Positions 35,622 to 51,700 of a stretch of 64,000 nt of DNA are shown here, piece after piece. This DNA comes from Mesaphorura yosii. Its lineage: Eukaryota; Arthropoda; Collembola; Poduromorpha; Tullbergiidae. Position numbers and translations under genes: made by a program. Position 1 is the first letter of the stretch; every line of letters begins with the position of its first letter. Where the stretch lies: positions 85,332-149,331 of the forward strand of contig WIXG01000195.1 of NCBI GenBank assembly GCA_009869945.1, given 5' to 3'. The notes under the pieces are model-generated. The model saw nothing but the letters and a program-made list of their open reading frames with translations. It did not search any database and had not been told where the DNA came from.

Positions 35622-38600
35622 TGTATGTCACATCTTTAGCCTTGTTTTGGTTGTGCTTGCGAGTTATTGCAAAATTCCCATGTATCTCAATTTGTAACTA
35701 ACAACCATATTTAACTCGCATATTGATTCTAGTTACTGTCACTACTTGAGAGAAGAGAAAATCTCTTTCACAATTCACCTTTGGACTCGGCCGTCAATCA
35801 TTTCCAAGCCGGCATGCTAAGTGAGGGCGAAAGGGCGAAGCTGTCTGCAATTCTGAGAAATGAAGTTTCTGATCGGATTCCATCAGAGGCTTAGCGCAGT
35901 GCAGCAGAGTAATTTCACGACTCGCGAATGAGGCGAGCTGCAGGCAAGGGACAATAATTTCAAGAATTCACACTGAACTTGACCCGCCCTCCGAGTGCTC
36001 CGAGTCAGGTGGCAAATCCATCTGTACAAAGTCTAAGCATGATAAATGGTTGATTAGCGACTGTGATTGCGATTGCACTTCGATACAGCAATCAGCACCA
36101 GCATTTAACATCTGCAGAAGCATGGCCATATTATGCAACATGGAACTTTTAAACTCTTGTACTCTGAATCATAACATTATCGAACTGCGTCCTGTTGAAA
36201 CTGGAGCTCTTGAATCCTGCAGTTTGAGTCGAGAGTCGAACTTAATGAATGGAGCACTCGTGATCTTGATCCCGATTCTATTTTATTCCGGCCATGTCGT
36301 GTCGTGAAATATTATGATGCCGTTTCTGTTAAGATTACGATAATCGTTACGGATATGGAATATGGATGCAGGCTGGCAGGATTGGCCTTAATGGGCACTA
36401 TGTCAAGTCGTGATTACTTCTCCTTGCCCGGTCTGGCCTGGCCTGGCCTGACCTGGGTTAAAGGAATTTGCTCTGCTCCCGTTGACTAAAGAAAGTCATG
36501 AGACTCAGCGCAGCATCAAAAAGTGAAAAGGGTGCATGAGTCATGAGGCTCAGAATGACTGAGTAATTGCGAACTGCTAATTTGTAGGACGCATCTGCTA
36601 AAGATGTGATGACGCGCGCGTGGAACGTAAAATAGCTGATACGCCTTTGCATTGCGCCGGGAAAGGTAAACAAACAAATTATTGCGTGGCAAGAAGCAGC
36701 CGCTTTGTGAGGCAGACGCAAAGTCTGATGAGAACAAACAATAACAAATTACGGCCACACGTGCTAGTATGATGATTGGGGGTGCAAATCGCCCATTATT
36801 TGTGAGGTCATTGCCAATTTACGAGTGGCAATACGTGGTTTCTGCTTTGTTGTGAGCGAAGCAAAGCCGCAAAAAGCAATTTAAGATTTGAGACTTGCAC
36901 ACAACTTAGTTAATTTTGACGCATCGATACATAAGCAAAATTTGCTGTTAATTGCGAGAGTAAATATGAATTAGTGAAATGTTTGAGAGTTCCGGAGAAC
37001 CCCGACGCATAATTTCGCAATTATGACCGTGGCCGGCTCCAACTCGCGAATTGCAAAGTGGGAATTGCTTTCCACTGCAACGTGTGTGCTGTTTTGATCT
37101 GTGATGCCAACAAAAGCGTAGTACCAAGAAGCACAGATTGCAAATAGCCACGCTCCACGCGCAGATTCCTGACACTGAATTGCAAAGTTTATTGAACTCA
37201 GCTCGGCTGGACAAGAGTCGAAGGAGATAAATCGCACGTGCTTAGAACTCTTCAGTTTCCGAGTATACTTTTCCATGACTGCCTGCACCTTTTCTTTGCA
37301 TCTGCCAGCGTTAAATCCTCCCATTTTCAGTGCGGTAAATGAAAACGACAAAATAATTTCGAAGTTGAGAAATGGACTCAATGTTTCGTAGTCCCATTTT
37401 TGTAAATTGATCGCAAAATCTAAATTTTATTGTTTCCAATCTCGAGTGTGAATTCATTCATTTATTTCCAGTTTTTTCAGTTTTGCCTTGCCTTGCCTAT
37501 CAAATGCAAAAACAGAAACTGACGAGTGTAAATAAAGAAAATATTTAAATGCCAAATGTCTTCAAATGTGAGACATCAAGTCAAGTCGTCATTCCGTCAG
37601 TCCGTCACGTATATCGCGCACTGCATTTGACATTTCCATTGCCATTATAGGTTATTATCCAACCTTAACTAGTAGTAAGGCAGGACAAGGCAAGGCAAAG
37701 TAACTAGAAGCAAGCACCGAAGAATTATGAACCTCGCTGTAGCCTCGTTTGTATCTGGAGCTATTGCACAATATTTGCAAAAAGATGCTCGGCACTCTCT
37801 GCACGGTCGCGGTGCTTAAAGCCAAGCGCAAAGTCGCTGTATGGGCAATTATCACAACCAAGCAACTACAACACAACCGAGTTGTAAATGGTTACAGTTT
37901 GTCCTTGGACGTTGGACTTGATGATGCGAGCCAAAAGACTTAAATCGCGTCAAATGGTCTAAATCCAATAAACTGTGCTGAACTCTTCTTCTATCCTCAA
38001 CTTCCATTCCCACTTTCGAATTCGCACTCGCACTTCTCCTTCATTGCCAGCGCTTGCGCTGGCAAGATTTCTCTCTGCCCGCTCTGCTCTTTATGCATGT
38101 TACATGGTCATCGTACGAATTTATGAATTAATATTTCGCATATGAGATGCATTGCATTAATCCACAAATATGCAATGCCATGCCATAAGGAAACTTGCAT
38201 TGCTTGAAAAATAACTATTGCAAATTGGAGATAAACGTGAATAATTTATTAATACAAGACAAATAATTAATTAGTCCAGCACATCACAACGAAAATGAAA
38301 ACTGCATTGCATTATGAGTTAATTTAGAAGGAATTTGCTGATCCTGCAGTGGAATTTTGATTTGTAACAGCTCAAAGGCCTTGTTTAGATGTTAGTTGTT
38401 TTGCTCCGGTGCGGCGCGGTGCAGTGGCTAATAGTTCGATGGATTAGTTGATGAGAGATGAGAGGACCAAAACGGTATGGTAGGGGTTCTGGCCTGTAGT
38501 GTGACTTGTTCACATACAACTCCAAAGTCCAACTCCTACCTCTTGACTCGTTACGATACGATACGCTGGGTTACGCTGAGTATGAGAACACGGGATGCTT

Positions 38601-39631
38601 GAGTCGAGCCGTCGTTTAGAGTGGTCCGGTTGCTGGTGCTGCTAGACAAGCTGGACTTTGAAAACTGGACTTACCTGTACCACGTTCTACGGTACATCAT
38701 CGCCACCGAGTACTGAATCACCTTTAATTCTGTGAATGAGTTCCGTGTATTCGCGTATTAAAATACGCAATCGCCATCGTCGTGTCGCACGATTTTGGGA
38801 TTGTCCGATACAGCAAAGAACCAAAGTACGATGAGGCGGAATTTTTTGTAGCGAGTGTCCGGTTACATAATGGGACCAGCTTCAGACTTTTAGACTTGCG
38901 CTGCGTTACGACGCATTTTTTGGTGATCAGACCATCCTCAACAAAATATTTACATGACAAATGCAAACACATCATTTGCAATGCGAGCTGGGATTATAAT
39001 GGAATGGTGTCTGTACATTTATTTTCATATTTCTCGACGTACGTACAATTTTACTGGTACTTTTTACTTTACTGCCTCCACTCTACAATAAGTGTACAAA
39101 TTAATTAATGTTGAAATTGTTTCGCATTATAAATTACAGTAAAGTACAACAGTAGCGGTGGACAAATGCAGATTTTGCAGATACAGATTGCGGATGCAGA
39201 TTGCAGATTTTACGCTGTGTGATGCTATCAAGGGTCAATTTCGCAAATCGCAATTCTCAGAAGCATTGAACTAGAAACAAGCGATCTGATCTGAAAAATT
39301 TGAAGAATCGTTTCGATTTTCGATCGGAGTTCTTGCTGAATGCTGAATGCTCTAAGCGTCAATAATCGGATAGCATTTCTGTATTAATTAAGTATAATAA
39401 TAAATTACACTCTGACTTGTTCTTGCTGACTGAAGACCCAAATTGTCCGACAAATTATTTGTTTTGTGCTATTAATGCTTGCTTAACGCGTAATACATTT
39501 TGTTCTTATAAAGTAAGCTTTCTTATGCATTTCTTACCCGCCTAGCCAGCTATGCTATTATTACGCTAGAATCGTACGTATTATTATTATAAATTGATCG
39601 TACCCTTAATATTAAATTAGTCTAACAATAA

Positions 39632-39651
39632 GTAATAATAATAATAATAAT
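39632..39651. repeat. (AAT)n microsatellite
   Basis: About six tandem AAT units in the intergenic region, flanked by further AT-rich sequence. A similar shorter run lies at 16937-16951. Confidence 0.8.
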
Positions 39652-42432
39652 GTATTGTAGTAAGTAATAATGAACTAATTGTCTAAAAAGACGTACGCAA
39701 CAACGCAATAACAAATATGAACGCGAGACGCGGCCAGCAGAGCAGGTGAGACAAAACAAGTAGCCGGGGTTTATCGTTTATAGCCCTATTGTATGCAGTA
39801 TTCAATGAATCTATGATTAGTTAATAAATACGCGTACGCCAGGGTTTCAAAATAAAGCCAGGCGCTGTCACAATGTGCAGAATTACATGAAACGTGGATA
39901 GTCATTCATTCATTCGTCGTACATACAAATTACGCTTTGTTCACGAGTCACTTTTCTAAAATCACAACGTTAATCTTGTAAGTTTCGGTTTCGGTGCCGG
40001 CTCCCTTGCCTTCCCTAGAATTTAAATTCCGCTAGGCTATGCACTTGTTTAGCTCTTCACTTGACTTTGACTCGGCATGACTTGACTGAATTACAAAATG
40101 GCCAATGACAAATCTCAAAAACGCCACAAAACACGTCCTGACTTGAAGACAGCAACAGCTTTCCCTTGCTAACTCCCAAATTGCGACTATGGTTATGCAT
40201 TATTAGGATTTCTTCATTGTGGGAAAGCCCGCAAAAATATTTAACTTGTAAATTGGTTTTAGTTTGGTGCATCTTAGCCAAATTCTGGATAATTTTAATC
40301 GTAATTGGTTAAGCCAGCATCACATACGTAAAAAGAACTTGTCTGCCTGCCAGGGCCGCTCGAATTTGGGCAATTACAAACGGGAAACGTTAATTTGGGT
40401 TGGACTTGGATTCAGCCGCCGAAAATTCCCTCAAACTCTGCAGTTCTTGGTCCCTTTCCCTCCTCGAAGTGAAACAATTAGAAATTAGCGTGGCGCAAAC
40501 ATAAAATATTAACTTAATTCGCTTAGAGTAGCGTAGAGTACGGTTACGGCTAGCTAATGGCTTGTACTTTAGTTCACGTTCCTTGTCACAACTCGATTAT
40601 ACATTTCAGCAATTAGAAATAGGATTTGCTCAGTGGAAACAAAGCGTTCACGTCCAATTTCGTTAGTTTAGATGCAAAATGCGAAATCATATATAATTAC
40701 GACGAGTAAATTATAAAATCATAATAAAATATCATAAAGGCAGGAAAAGAAGCTTGTACTTGACAATAATAAAAGAGTGGTCGTTATAATTTAATGCAAT
40801 GCGTTAATAAATTAAGAAGGAACTCGAATTACAGTTAAATCCTTTGTCAATGAATGAAAATCGACCGATATCGTATCGCCGTATCCTTTGAGATCAAAGT
40901 ACAGTAACAGTAAAATAAAAATTATCAAGCATAGAACAGTAAACAAAAGGAAATAAATTACAATAAAACAAGAAAAGGTCCTATTAATAAAATTACAGTA
41001 TCGCGCGTTATCGGCTTCGTGCATGTGATGTGCGAGGATTTTAATTTTAGCCCAAAATAATGGGTCTGCCATCTGGCTCTGAGTCTCTACGACATGCCGT
41101 GCTAATTTTGTGCAAAAACAGAATCTGGCGAAAAAATCACGAATCACGTTGTTGCTTTCACCTTTCACTGCGCCTAAAAGCTTTTTTGCTTTTCCCAGAA
41201 CTGGACCTTTGACATTATTTGTCTCCTCTTCTGTAATTAGCACTATCTCTTCTCCTTATCTGCCCTGCGTATTCAGAATCCTTGTCTGCTCTACTTCCTG
41301 TCCATTTGATTATAAGGTTTGGTGAAAGGAAATTCAATTAAAGTGCACAACCCTCAGTTTCATGTGTAATCACAAAATTTTAACCTGAGTAAGAGCTTCG
41401 TGTCATAAGCAGTAAATGTAAAAGTCCCTGAACAACGTAACCACGTGAAATGTCAAAATGACATGACTCAGAATCATAAAAGTTTAGGTTGCCTGCCCTA
41501 CCTCCCTGCCATTTTGCTAATGAAAAATTCTCACACACTCCCACCCGCCCGTTCACACCGCATTCGACGAACAATTACATTGCCATTAGTTTTAGGTTTA
41601 GTAAAAATATTGCCGGAATTACGCGAGTACAGAAATTAAGAAATTTTATGTGCAACAAAATGGAACATTCAAGTTTAGACTGGAAAGCTTGGCTTACAGC
41701 TACAAACGACCTACAAATAGTTGTGCCCTCAATTATTTTGCAGGAAAATGGAAGCAAAATTCTCTTGGCTTGATTAATATCATTTTAGTTTCGCATTTCG
41801 CAAGGGCTTCGTGTGGCCCTGTTTCATTTCAAGCTTTGAGGGTGCTTCAATCTCACTCTCAAACCACTCGCAATGCAGCAAGCCCAAACATAATCAAATT
41901 CTGCTACTCAGACACAGCGCGCACGCACGCAGCGGAGCTTGGAAGCGGTAATAAAAATAGGAAAAGAGTACGTAGAAAACGCAAACGCTTCGATTTAAAA
42001 ATTAGAATGAATCTCTACAAGAGACAAAGGACAGGTAACACGTTAAACGTACTTTCGCAATTCGCAAATTCTCCTCACACACGTACATTTTGATTATTGA
42101 CTTTGACGTTAACACCGAAAAGGCAAAACTGAACCTGACTCGATCTGTTTGTGTATTGTCAGGAGTCGAGCGGAGCGGTGGAGACCTCAAAGGAGAATAG
42201 AATAGAATTGAATTGACCAACGCAGCCTAAAATTAGAACTCGCCAACTCGCAACCGCGTGCCTCGCCCACTCCCCTAAGAGTAGCGAAATTAAGCAAATA
42301 CGCACCTGCTGCTGTACGTACAGTATCTAGCATAATTAAACTGATAAGGGTAGATTCACATTTCACATAAAGCTTCATCCACGCAACGCCGCACGAACGA
42401 AACGGAGCAGCACAGCACAGCAGTGACCCTTC

Positions 42433-45712
<3,280 letters not shown>

Positions 45713-48700
45713 TTTGACTTTTGGAATAAGAAACGCAATTGTGAATGCTGATTCTTGAATCTAGAGGTGGATTGGGTTTATGTGTTGATCACTGCACGGA
45801 GTCCTTTTCTTCTTCTGCTTCTTCTGTTCTGGTTCTCGTGATCGATGCTGCTTGCTGATCAGGATCTCAGCTCACTAAACAAAACAAATCTTTATGTTAG
45901 TTTTTATTACTTACGTCGCGCACGGAACGGCACAATTTTACGTCTGCTGCCGCCTGAATCATGCACAAATGATCTCAGCAGTCGTCTTAATCTCGGTGCT
46001 TGCTGGCAGGCAGGAGCAGGATGTTTAATTCTATTAAGCTATTTCTGCTGCTGCTGCTGTTTGTTAGCTCCTTGGCTTTGTTATTTTTGCAATGCACTGC
46101 AATTTGATACTTATGACTTGCGATTACGGCTTACGAAGCGATTCCTAATCCTTCTTCCTGGCCTGGCCTTGCTACCTTTTTGCTGGGTGAACGCTGATTC
46201 GGCTTGCTCTCTATTATGCGTGTGCCCTAATCTTAATTTCGTTTTCCGAACTCGTTACGTATAAACACGATCGACACTTTAGACATACAACTCGAAACGG
46301 AGACTCGAAACCGAGAACGATGGAAATGGAAATGTGGAAACCAAGAAACCAAAATGCACAGTGGTAGTTGCAGGTGGCGGGGTAGAGTCTCGAGACTATT
46401 AAAATGAGGTACGGCTTCGGCATCGGCTCGGCAATAACGAGAACACAAGAAACTGAAGAAAGAAACTCATGAATTGGTTAATGCCTGTCGTAAACCTGAA
46501 TTCATTCCATTGGTTTTACAAAACAAGTCATTAACGAGCTGCGCTGACGCTGACGTCCGGAAGCATCAAAGGCTTCAAATTTGAAAGGGTAGTTAAAGTG
46601 GTTAAAGTTTCAAGAACCAATTCTTGGAACGAACGTTGGAATTTCACGTGAGTATGACTGGACTGTTTGCTAATGCCGCTAATGCATGTCAAGTTAGCTT
46701 CCTGGACAAATGAAATGAATGAAGAATCCTCAAACGCCACGCCACGACACGCCGCTTCAATAAAGCCAGCTTCTTGCAATTATGAATTAATTCTCGAAGT
46801 TCGCTTGATGAGCCAGTCATTTGATTAAATATTTGATGATCTTACATATTTCGCACTGCTCCGGCTGTCACATTTTCACAATTTTGTCACACGCGCAGGT
46901 CACGGCAGATTTCATGAACCAGAAAGAAAACTGACCCACAATGGTCTACGGCAAATGGCAATTATTGCTTTCACTTTGTAGGTACGACCGTCACAAAACT
47001 TCGCAAACTTGGTGTTGGTCCCTTATCCGTGTATCAGCGGCAGAACAAGAAAACTGGGTGACTGGGTCCAATCCGCCAACCGCGCACGGATTCGTGCGTC
47101 CGTCCGTCTGTTACAAATTAGCTCACTTAACTTCACCACTGCAAGAAGGACGCGATCTGCCTCACTGTCACTGCCGCTCGTTCTTCATTCAAAGCTAATG
47201 CAATGCAATGCGAAGGGCACGGCAATCGTCTTTAGTCTTGACACAATTATCGAGAAGACAGACTGTTCTATTCAACTGCTCTGGCTTCCGGTGACTGTGA
47301 CTGTAGCTTGAGTCATGCTCATAGCCGTCTACGATTACGATTAACTCAGCCAATTGCCCGTGCACTGCACTAAACACCGCCTCTGCCTCCAAAATAAAAC
47401 ACTGGCAATCGCAATTGCAATTTATGAATAAATCGTCGTGCCCTGCCCTGCCGTCCAGCACTCTCACAGTCCAGTTGTCCAGTCAGTCGTGGCCTGGTCC
47501 TCGTCGCTCTAAATCTAGTAAGTAAGTAATCAAAACTCGTGTAATAATAGTAATACTATTATTATCTCGTTCGTCAGCGGAGAAACATTGTTCCAGTTGG
47601 GAAACACAGAATACGGACTGCACGGAGCAGGCAGACAGGCCAGCAGCAGCAGGAGCCCCAATGCTGCTTGCAGAATGCTGTGTGCTATTGCTTCCACAGA
47701 CCACTCCCTTTCGTTTTTCTTGTCGTGCAGTTTCGATTCACAATTCCGTACTCAATGGAATGAAAGCCGAATGGAGCCACAGCCAAAGCCAAAGCGTAGC
47801 TCTAGCCAGCCTAGTCTAGAGCCCAAGAGTCGAGTTCCAGTTGGTGATGTAAGAGAAAACAGGACAGAATCTAAACCCGACCCAAACTAAACCTAAACCT
47901 ACTTTTACTGAGTCTACTGCGCTCCTTCAGTTACACAACACGAACACGACGAGTCTGCTTGCTTGCTACTCTATTTTCACACTCATTATTCGCATGGCAT
48001 ATCGCGTATGGCAATGGCACGAGGATGAGACTTGCCATCACCATTCACGGCGAATATGAACAGGGTGCTTCAATGGAATGGCATTGGACGAGGATACGCG
48101 ACCAGGGAATTATTTACACACAGATAACGGCAATGGCAGGCAACAACGCTGACCAGGCCTGGCGTTAATGGCCCATTCTATTTTGCCAACCAAACCAAAC
48201 CAGGGAAATGAGGAAAACGAGCTGCCCACAAAATACGTCCATTTCAATGCAATTTCTGCTAGCTTCAATTTATTCCAGATTGAAAGCTGAAATCTATCGA
48301 CTCGACAAAGATTTATACGGATTCGAGATTCGGCGTTCCGAGAAGAGCGTACCATTCACGACTCACAAGTCGCAAGTTAGCGTCACGTCACTTCAGATTC
48401 GCGATAAGCGATACCCGACGCAAAAGAGTCCCTGTGCATATAACGCAAAACAGAACCAAATAATAATGGAATGCTAATATCACACTTTTATCCAGACACC
48501 GTATGCCGAAATCAAAATCGACACGACTACGCGACAGCGCAGAATAGCAGTGCTTCACCTTCTTCATAATCATAATTCATTACTGTCTGTGTCAATTCCT
48601 ATCATCTCATATCGCGCCTCGCGTTGGCGTTGCCCCGTTGCCGTATTGTACATATTTCTCATGTCTCGTGCATCTGTAGTTTTTTAGTTACAATGTCATT

Positions 48701-51700
48701 TGTTATGAATGATCCTTTTTAATCAGCAGCAAACCAGAAATTATGCAGTCGCACCGCAAAATTATCTCGTGTGTCGTGTCCGTGTGTCCTTTTCGCCTTC
48801 GCCCTTGCCTCGTTAAATGTATTTTGTTTCTGTTTTCATGCATGAGTGCAAGAAACACACGCCGACCCGCCACGCCGACCCGCCACGCCTGACACGTAAG
48901 CATTCAACACGCGTCATTCGTCATTTGTTGCTTGCTGTCGTTGTCAGGCGTCAGGCATTCATCAACAGCACAGGCAAAACATTTATAAAGAAGATCCAAT
49001 ACAGTAGCAGCAGTAATTAGGCTCTAAAAGTCAAGAGGTCAACACATTCGACATTATCGACGTACTGCTGGGCTGTGGGCTGAGCTCGTGGGTTTCATGT
49101 CCCATTATTCTATGCCCCGGAAAAGGAAAGCTATACAGTACTGTTGTACAGCAGAAGTAAATAGCAAATGAAGCCATTCGCCATGCCACTCAAAAAGCCG
49201 CACGTATTCATGTATTCATCATCCTCATGTTTTCGCCTGCCTTTCACGTTTGGCCTGGCGTGGCATGGCATGGCGTGTTATTGACGTTTTTATGGGACAG
49301 GAGTAGCAAGGCAAGCAGAGTCATAATCATCAGCTTCAGTCAAACGATGCTGCACATAAATACAGGTGAGCGTGATGTGATGCGAATGAGAGTGTGGCGC
49401 TTTTCACTTTTCACTTTCACACTCCAAAGGTGTGCCGTGCCCTGGCTGCTGGCTATGTGGAGCTCTTGTTCTTGTTCTGGAGTTGGAAACCAATGGAAAC
49501 GACAACCACTCATTACCTACATATTACTTATTTGTCGGGCTGCGCGCAACGCCGCCGCGCGCTCTTGGCTTGGCTTTAGCTTCGCCGTCTAAAGTCTAGT
49601 CTCCGTCAGTCAGCTTTATTGCTTGCAGTGTACGCCAAACGCAAACGCCACGGCTCAATGCACAGCACGACGCTGCATAGGCCATGCTTGACATGCGGTA
49701 CGAACAAGCAAAACGAGGTACGAGATTCCCCTTGCCATTGCCTTGAATGTTAGCGTACAGCAAAAGCAAACGATTTCAATTTTCTCCGTGTTCCGTGCTT
49801 TGGACTCCTGCTCCTGCTCCCACTTTCTCTCTGACTCTTCTCTCGGGCTTTCTCTCGCTTTCACTACACGCTTGCCTTGCCATTGCGCTGCGTTAGTTAA
49901 GTACGCAGCACTCGACTTGACGGCACTGGCACAAGGTGAAGTACAGCGTGAGTCTCTGGCCGCGTGACGTCATTTACTTCGAACGATCGAACTTCGGGGT
50001 CTGAGAAGAAACAGTGCAGCAACGGTGGCAGTGGCAGTAGACAAGCAAACCAACCCAGGCACAGGCAGTCAGGCCATTGCTAATGGCTTTATGCACACAA
50101 TGCATACAATATACTGCCTGCCGAAATACGTACAACGTACGTACAAGTAGAGAAAAATGCCCGTACTGGTACTGACACTGGCTATTGAGAAGAAAGAAAG
50201 CTTAATGGCAATGGGCCATGGCATGGGCCGAACCGAAAGTTGAGTGGAAACGGAAGGAAACGGCCACGGCATGACGCGGCTCGGCAGGCATTGGCACAGC
50301 TTTCCCTTCTACGCTTTCTCCATGACAGGCAGGCATGGTCTAACGTCTAAGCCTGGCCTGACCTGGCTACAACGCTAAAAGACAAGACCCAATTTCAGAA
50401 TTTGGAATGATGATGATATCTCAAGTATCTTATGATCCATCTCAAGTTTCTCAAGTATCCTTACTTTACTGCTACGAGAAGAGAACACGACCAGAACGGC
50501 CAAGATCAAACAATCCAACATAAAGCAAGGCAGAGCATTGCAATTCTGGAAATGGAATGCTTTTGCTAATGAAGAAATCATTGCCATCGTCGAACTCGAC
50601 AGCCGATGCTGCCCTGAAAGCCGAAATGGAAATGCCGCATTTTTGAAGGCAGGGCTAGAATTTTCATTTGCTTTGCAGTATTTACAGTCAATGCCGGCCG
50701 ATATTCAAAATTTCAATTTCCAATTATAACCCAGACACGAACTCTGCGTTGTGATATGTGGCTGTCTGAAGTCGAAAACGAATGGGTTACGGAGCACGGG
50801 AGACGGGAAGTTTTTAGCAATGCAATTAAATGAATTCCAATAGAATATAATTACAATGCAAATATAGCCACTGCCACAGCTAAACCACACGCGATCCGAG
50901 ACGAGAAATGAAATCAAGCCGACATACGACGACTAAAGGGAAATGAAACTTGTCACTTGTGTATTGGCTTTCTTCAAGGTGAAACGGAAAACGAGCCAAC
51001 AATCACAAGACCAAAATAATCAGCTTTTTGTTCTCTGAATTGAGAATGAGAATCGTCTTTTTGAGGATTCATGATCATGTCAATGTCAATAATTGAAAAC
51101 TTGGATGCATCTTACTGATTTGTCTTTTGGTGAAAGCCGGGAACTGCGACCAGGCAAATGATTGCGTAAAACATCATCGGTCAAGCAGCTCGTTGAAAGC
51201 CATTAGAATACTTCAATATTCAATTCCAAATGCACTCCATCAGAGTAATTCAATTGCCTACTTGGAGTTGTTTCGTATTCTTCTGAAAGCACTTGTGCAA
51301 AGTGCGACCTGATGTCTATAAATCCTTCATACGTGAACGCGAACGTGTTTATACGTGAACTTTGACCGTAGAATCGAATCATCAAAACTTACAAGCCATC
51401 AAATAAACAGTACAACATAATAGCGACAAAATAGGACATATTCTAACCTTGTCTCCCGAAATGCAAAGCCATAATTTAATTCAACATGAGCCGTTTAACC
51501 AGTTGATTGCTGACCTAGGCGCCCATCTCATCGTGGCCTTGGTTCCACATCATTTACCTAGTTTACCACTAGCAAAGAAATCTGAAGAAAACATGGCTTA
51601 CCGAATCAAGAAAGGGATTTCCCTGGATGGAAATTGGACCGGCAGATCTCGCCGATAGATAAGAGTAATCAGTAATCAGAGATCACTGTGCTGCACCACA

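Larger units (their letters stand above)
31859..42432. other. Gene-poor region between HNF4 and the G-alpha-o gene
   Basis: About 10.6 kb. The left end must include the HNF4 promoter and 5' UTR; the right end includes the G-alpha-o 3' UTR. Open frames up to 154 codons occur but show no domain, no exon partner and chance-level length for this AT content. The notable structures are the inverted repeat at 35512-35621 and an AAT microsatellite at 39632-39651. No tRNA or rRNA gene was recognised. Confidence 0.5.

Noticed and set aside
36971-37381. 136-codon minus-strand ORF
   Set aside because: Looks superficially protein-like but has no domain and no neighbouring exons. Treated as a chance frame.
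41650-42093. 147-codon plus-strand ORF next to the G-alpha-o 3' end
   Set aside because: Composition is random-like, there is no domain or exon partner, and its length is within chance expectation for 64 kb of this base composition. It also lies antisense to the expected G-alpha-o 3' UTR.
45845-46264. 139-codon plus-strand ORF with a Cys/Leu-rich hydrophobic stretch
   Set aside because: The hydrophobic part comes from CTG/TGC/TTT-rich low-complexity DNA. There is no supporting structure, and it lies just upstream of the G-alpha-o start, where regulatory sequence is expected.
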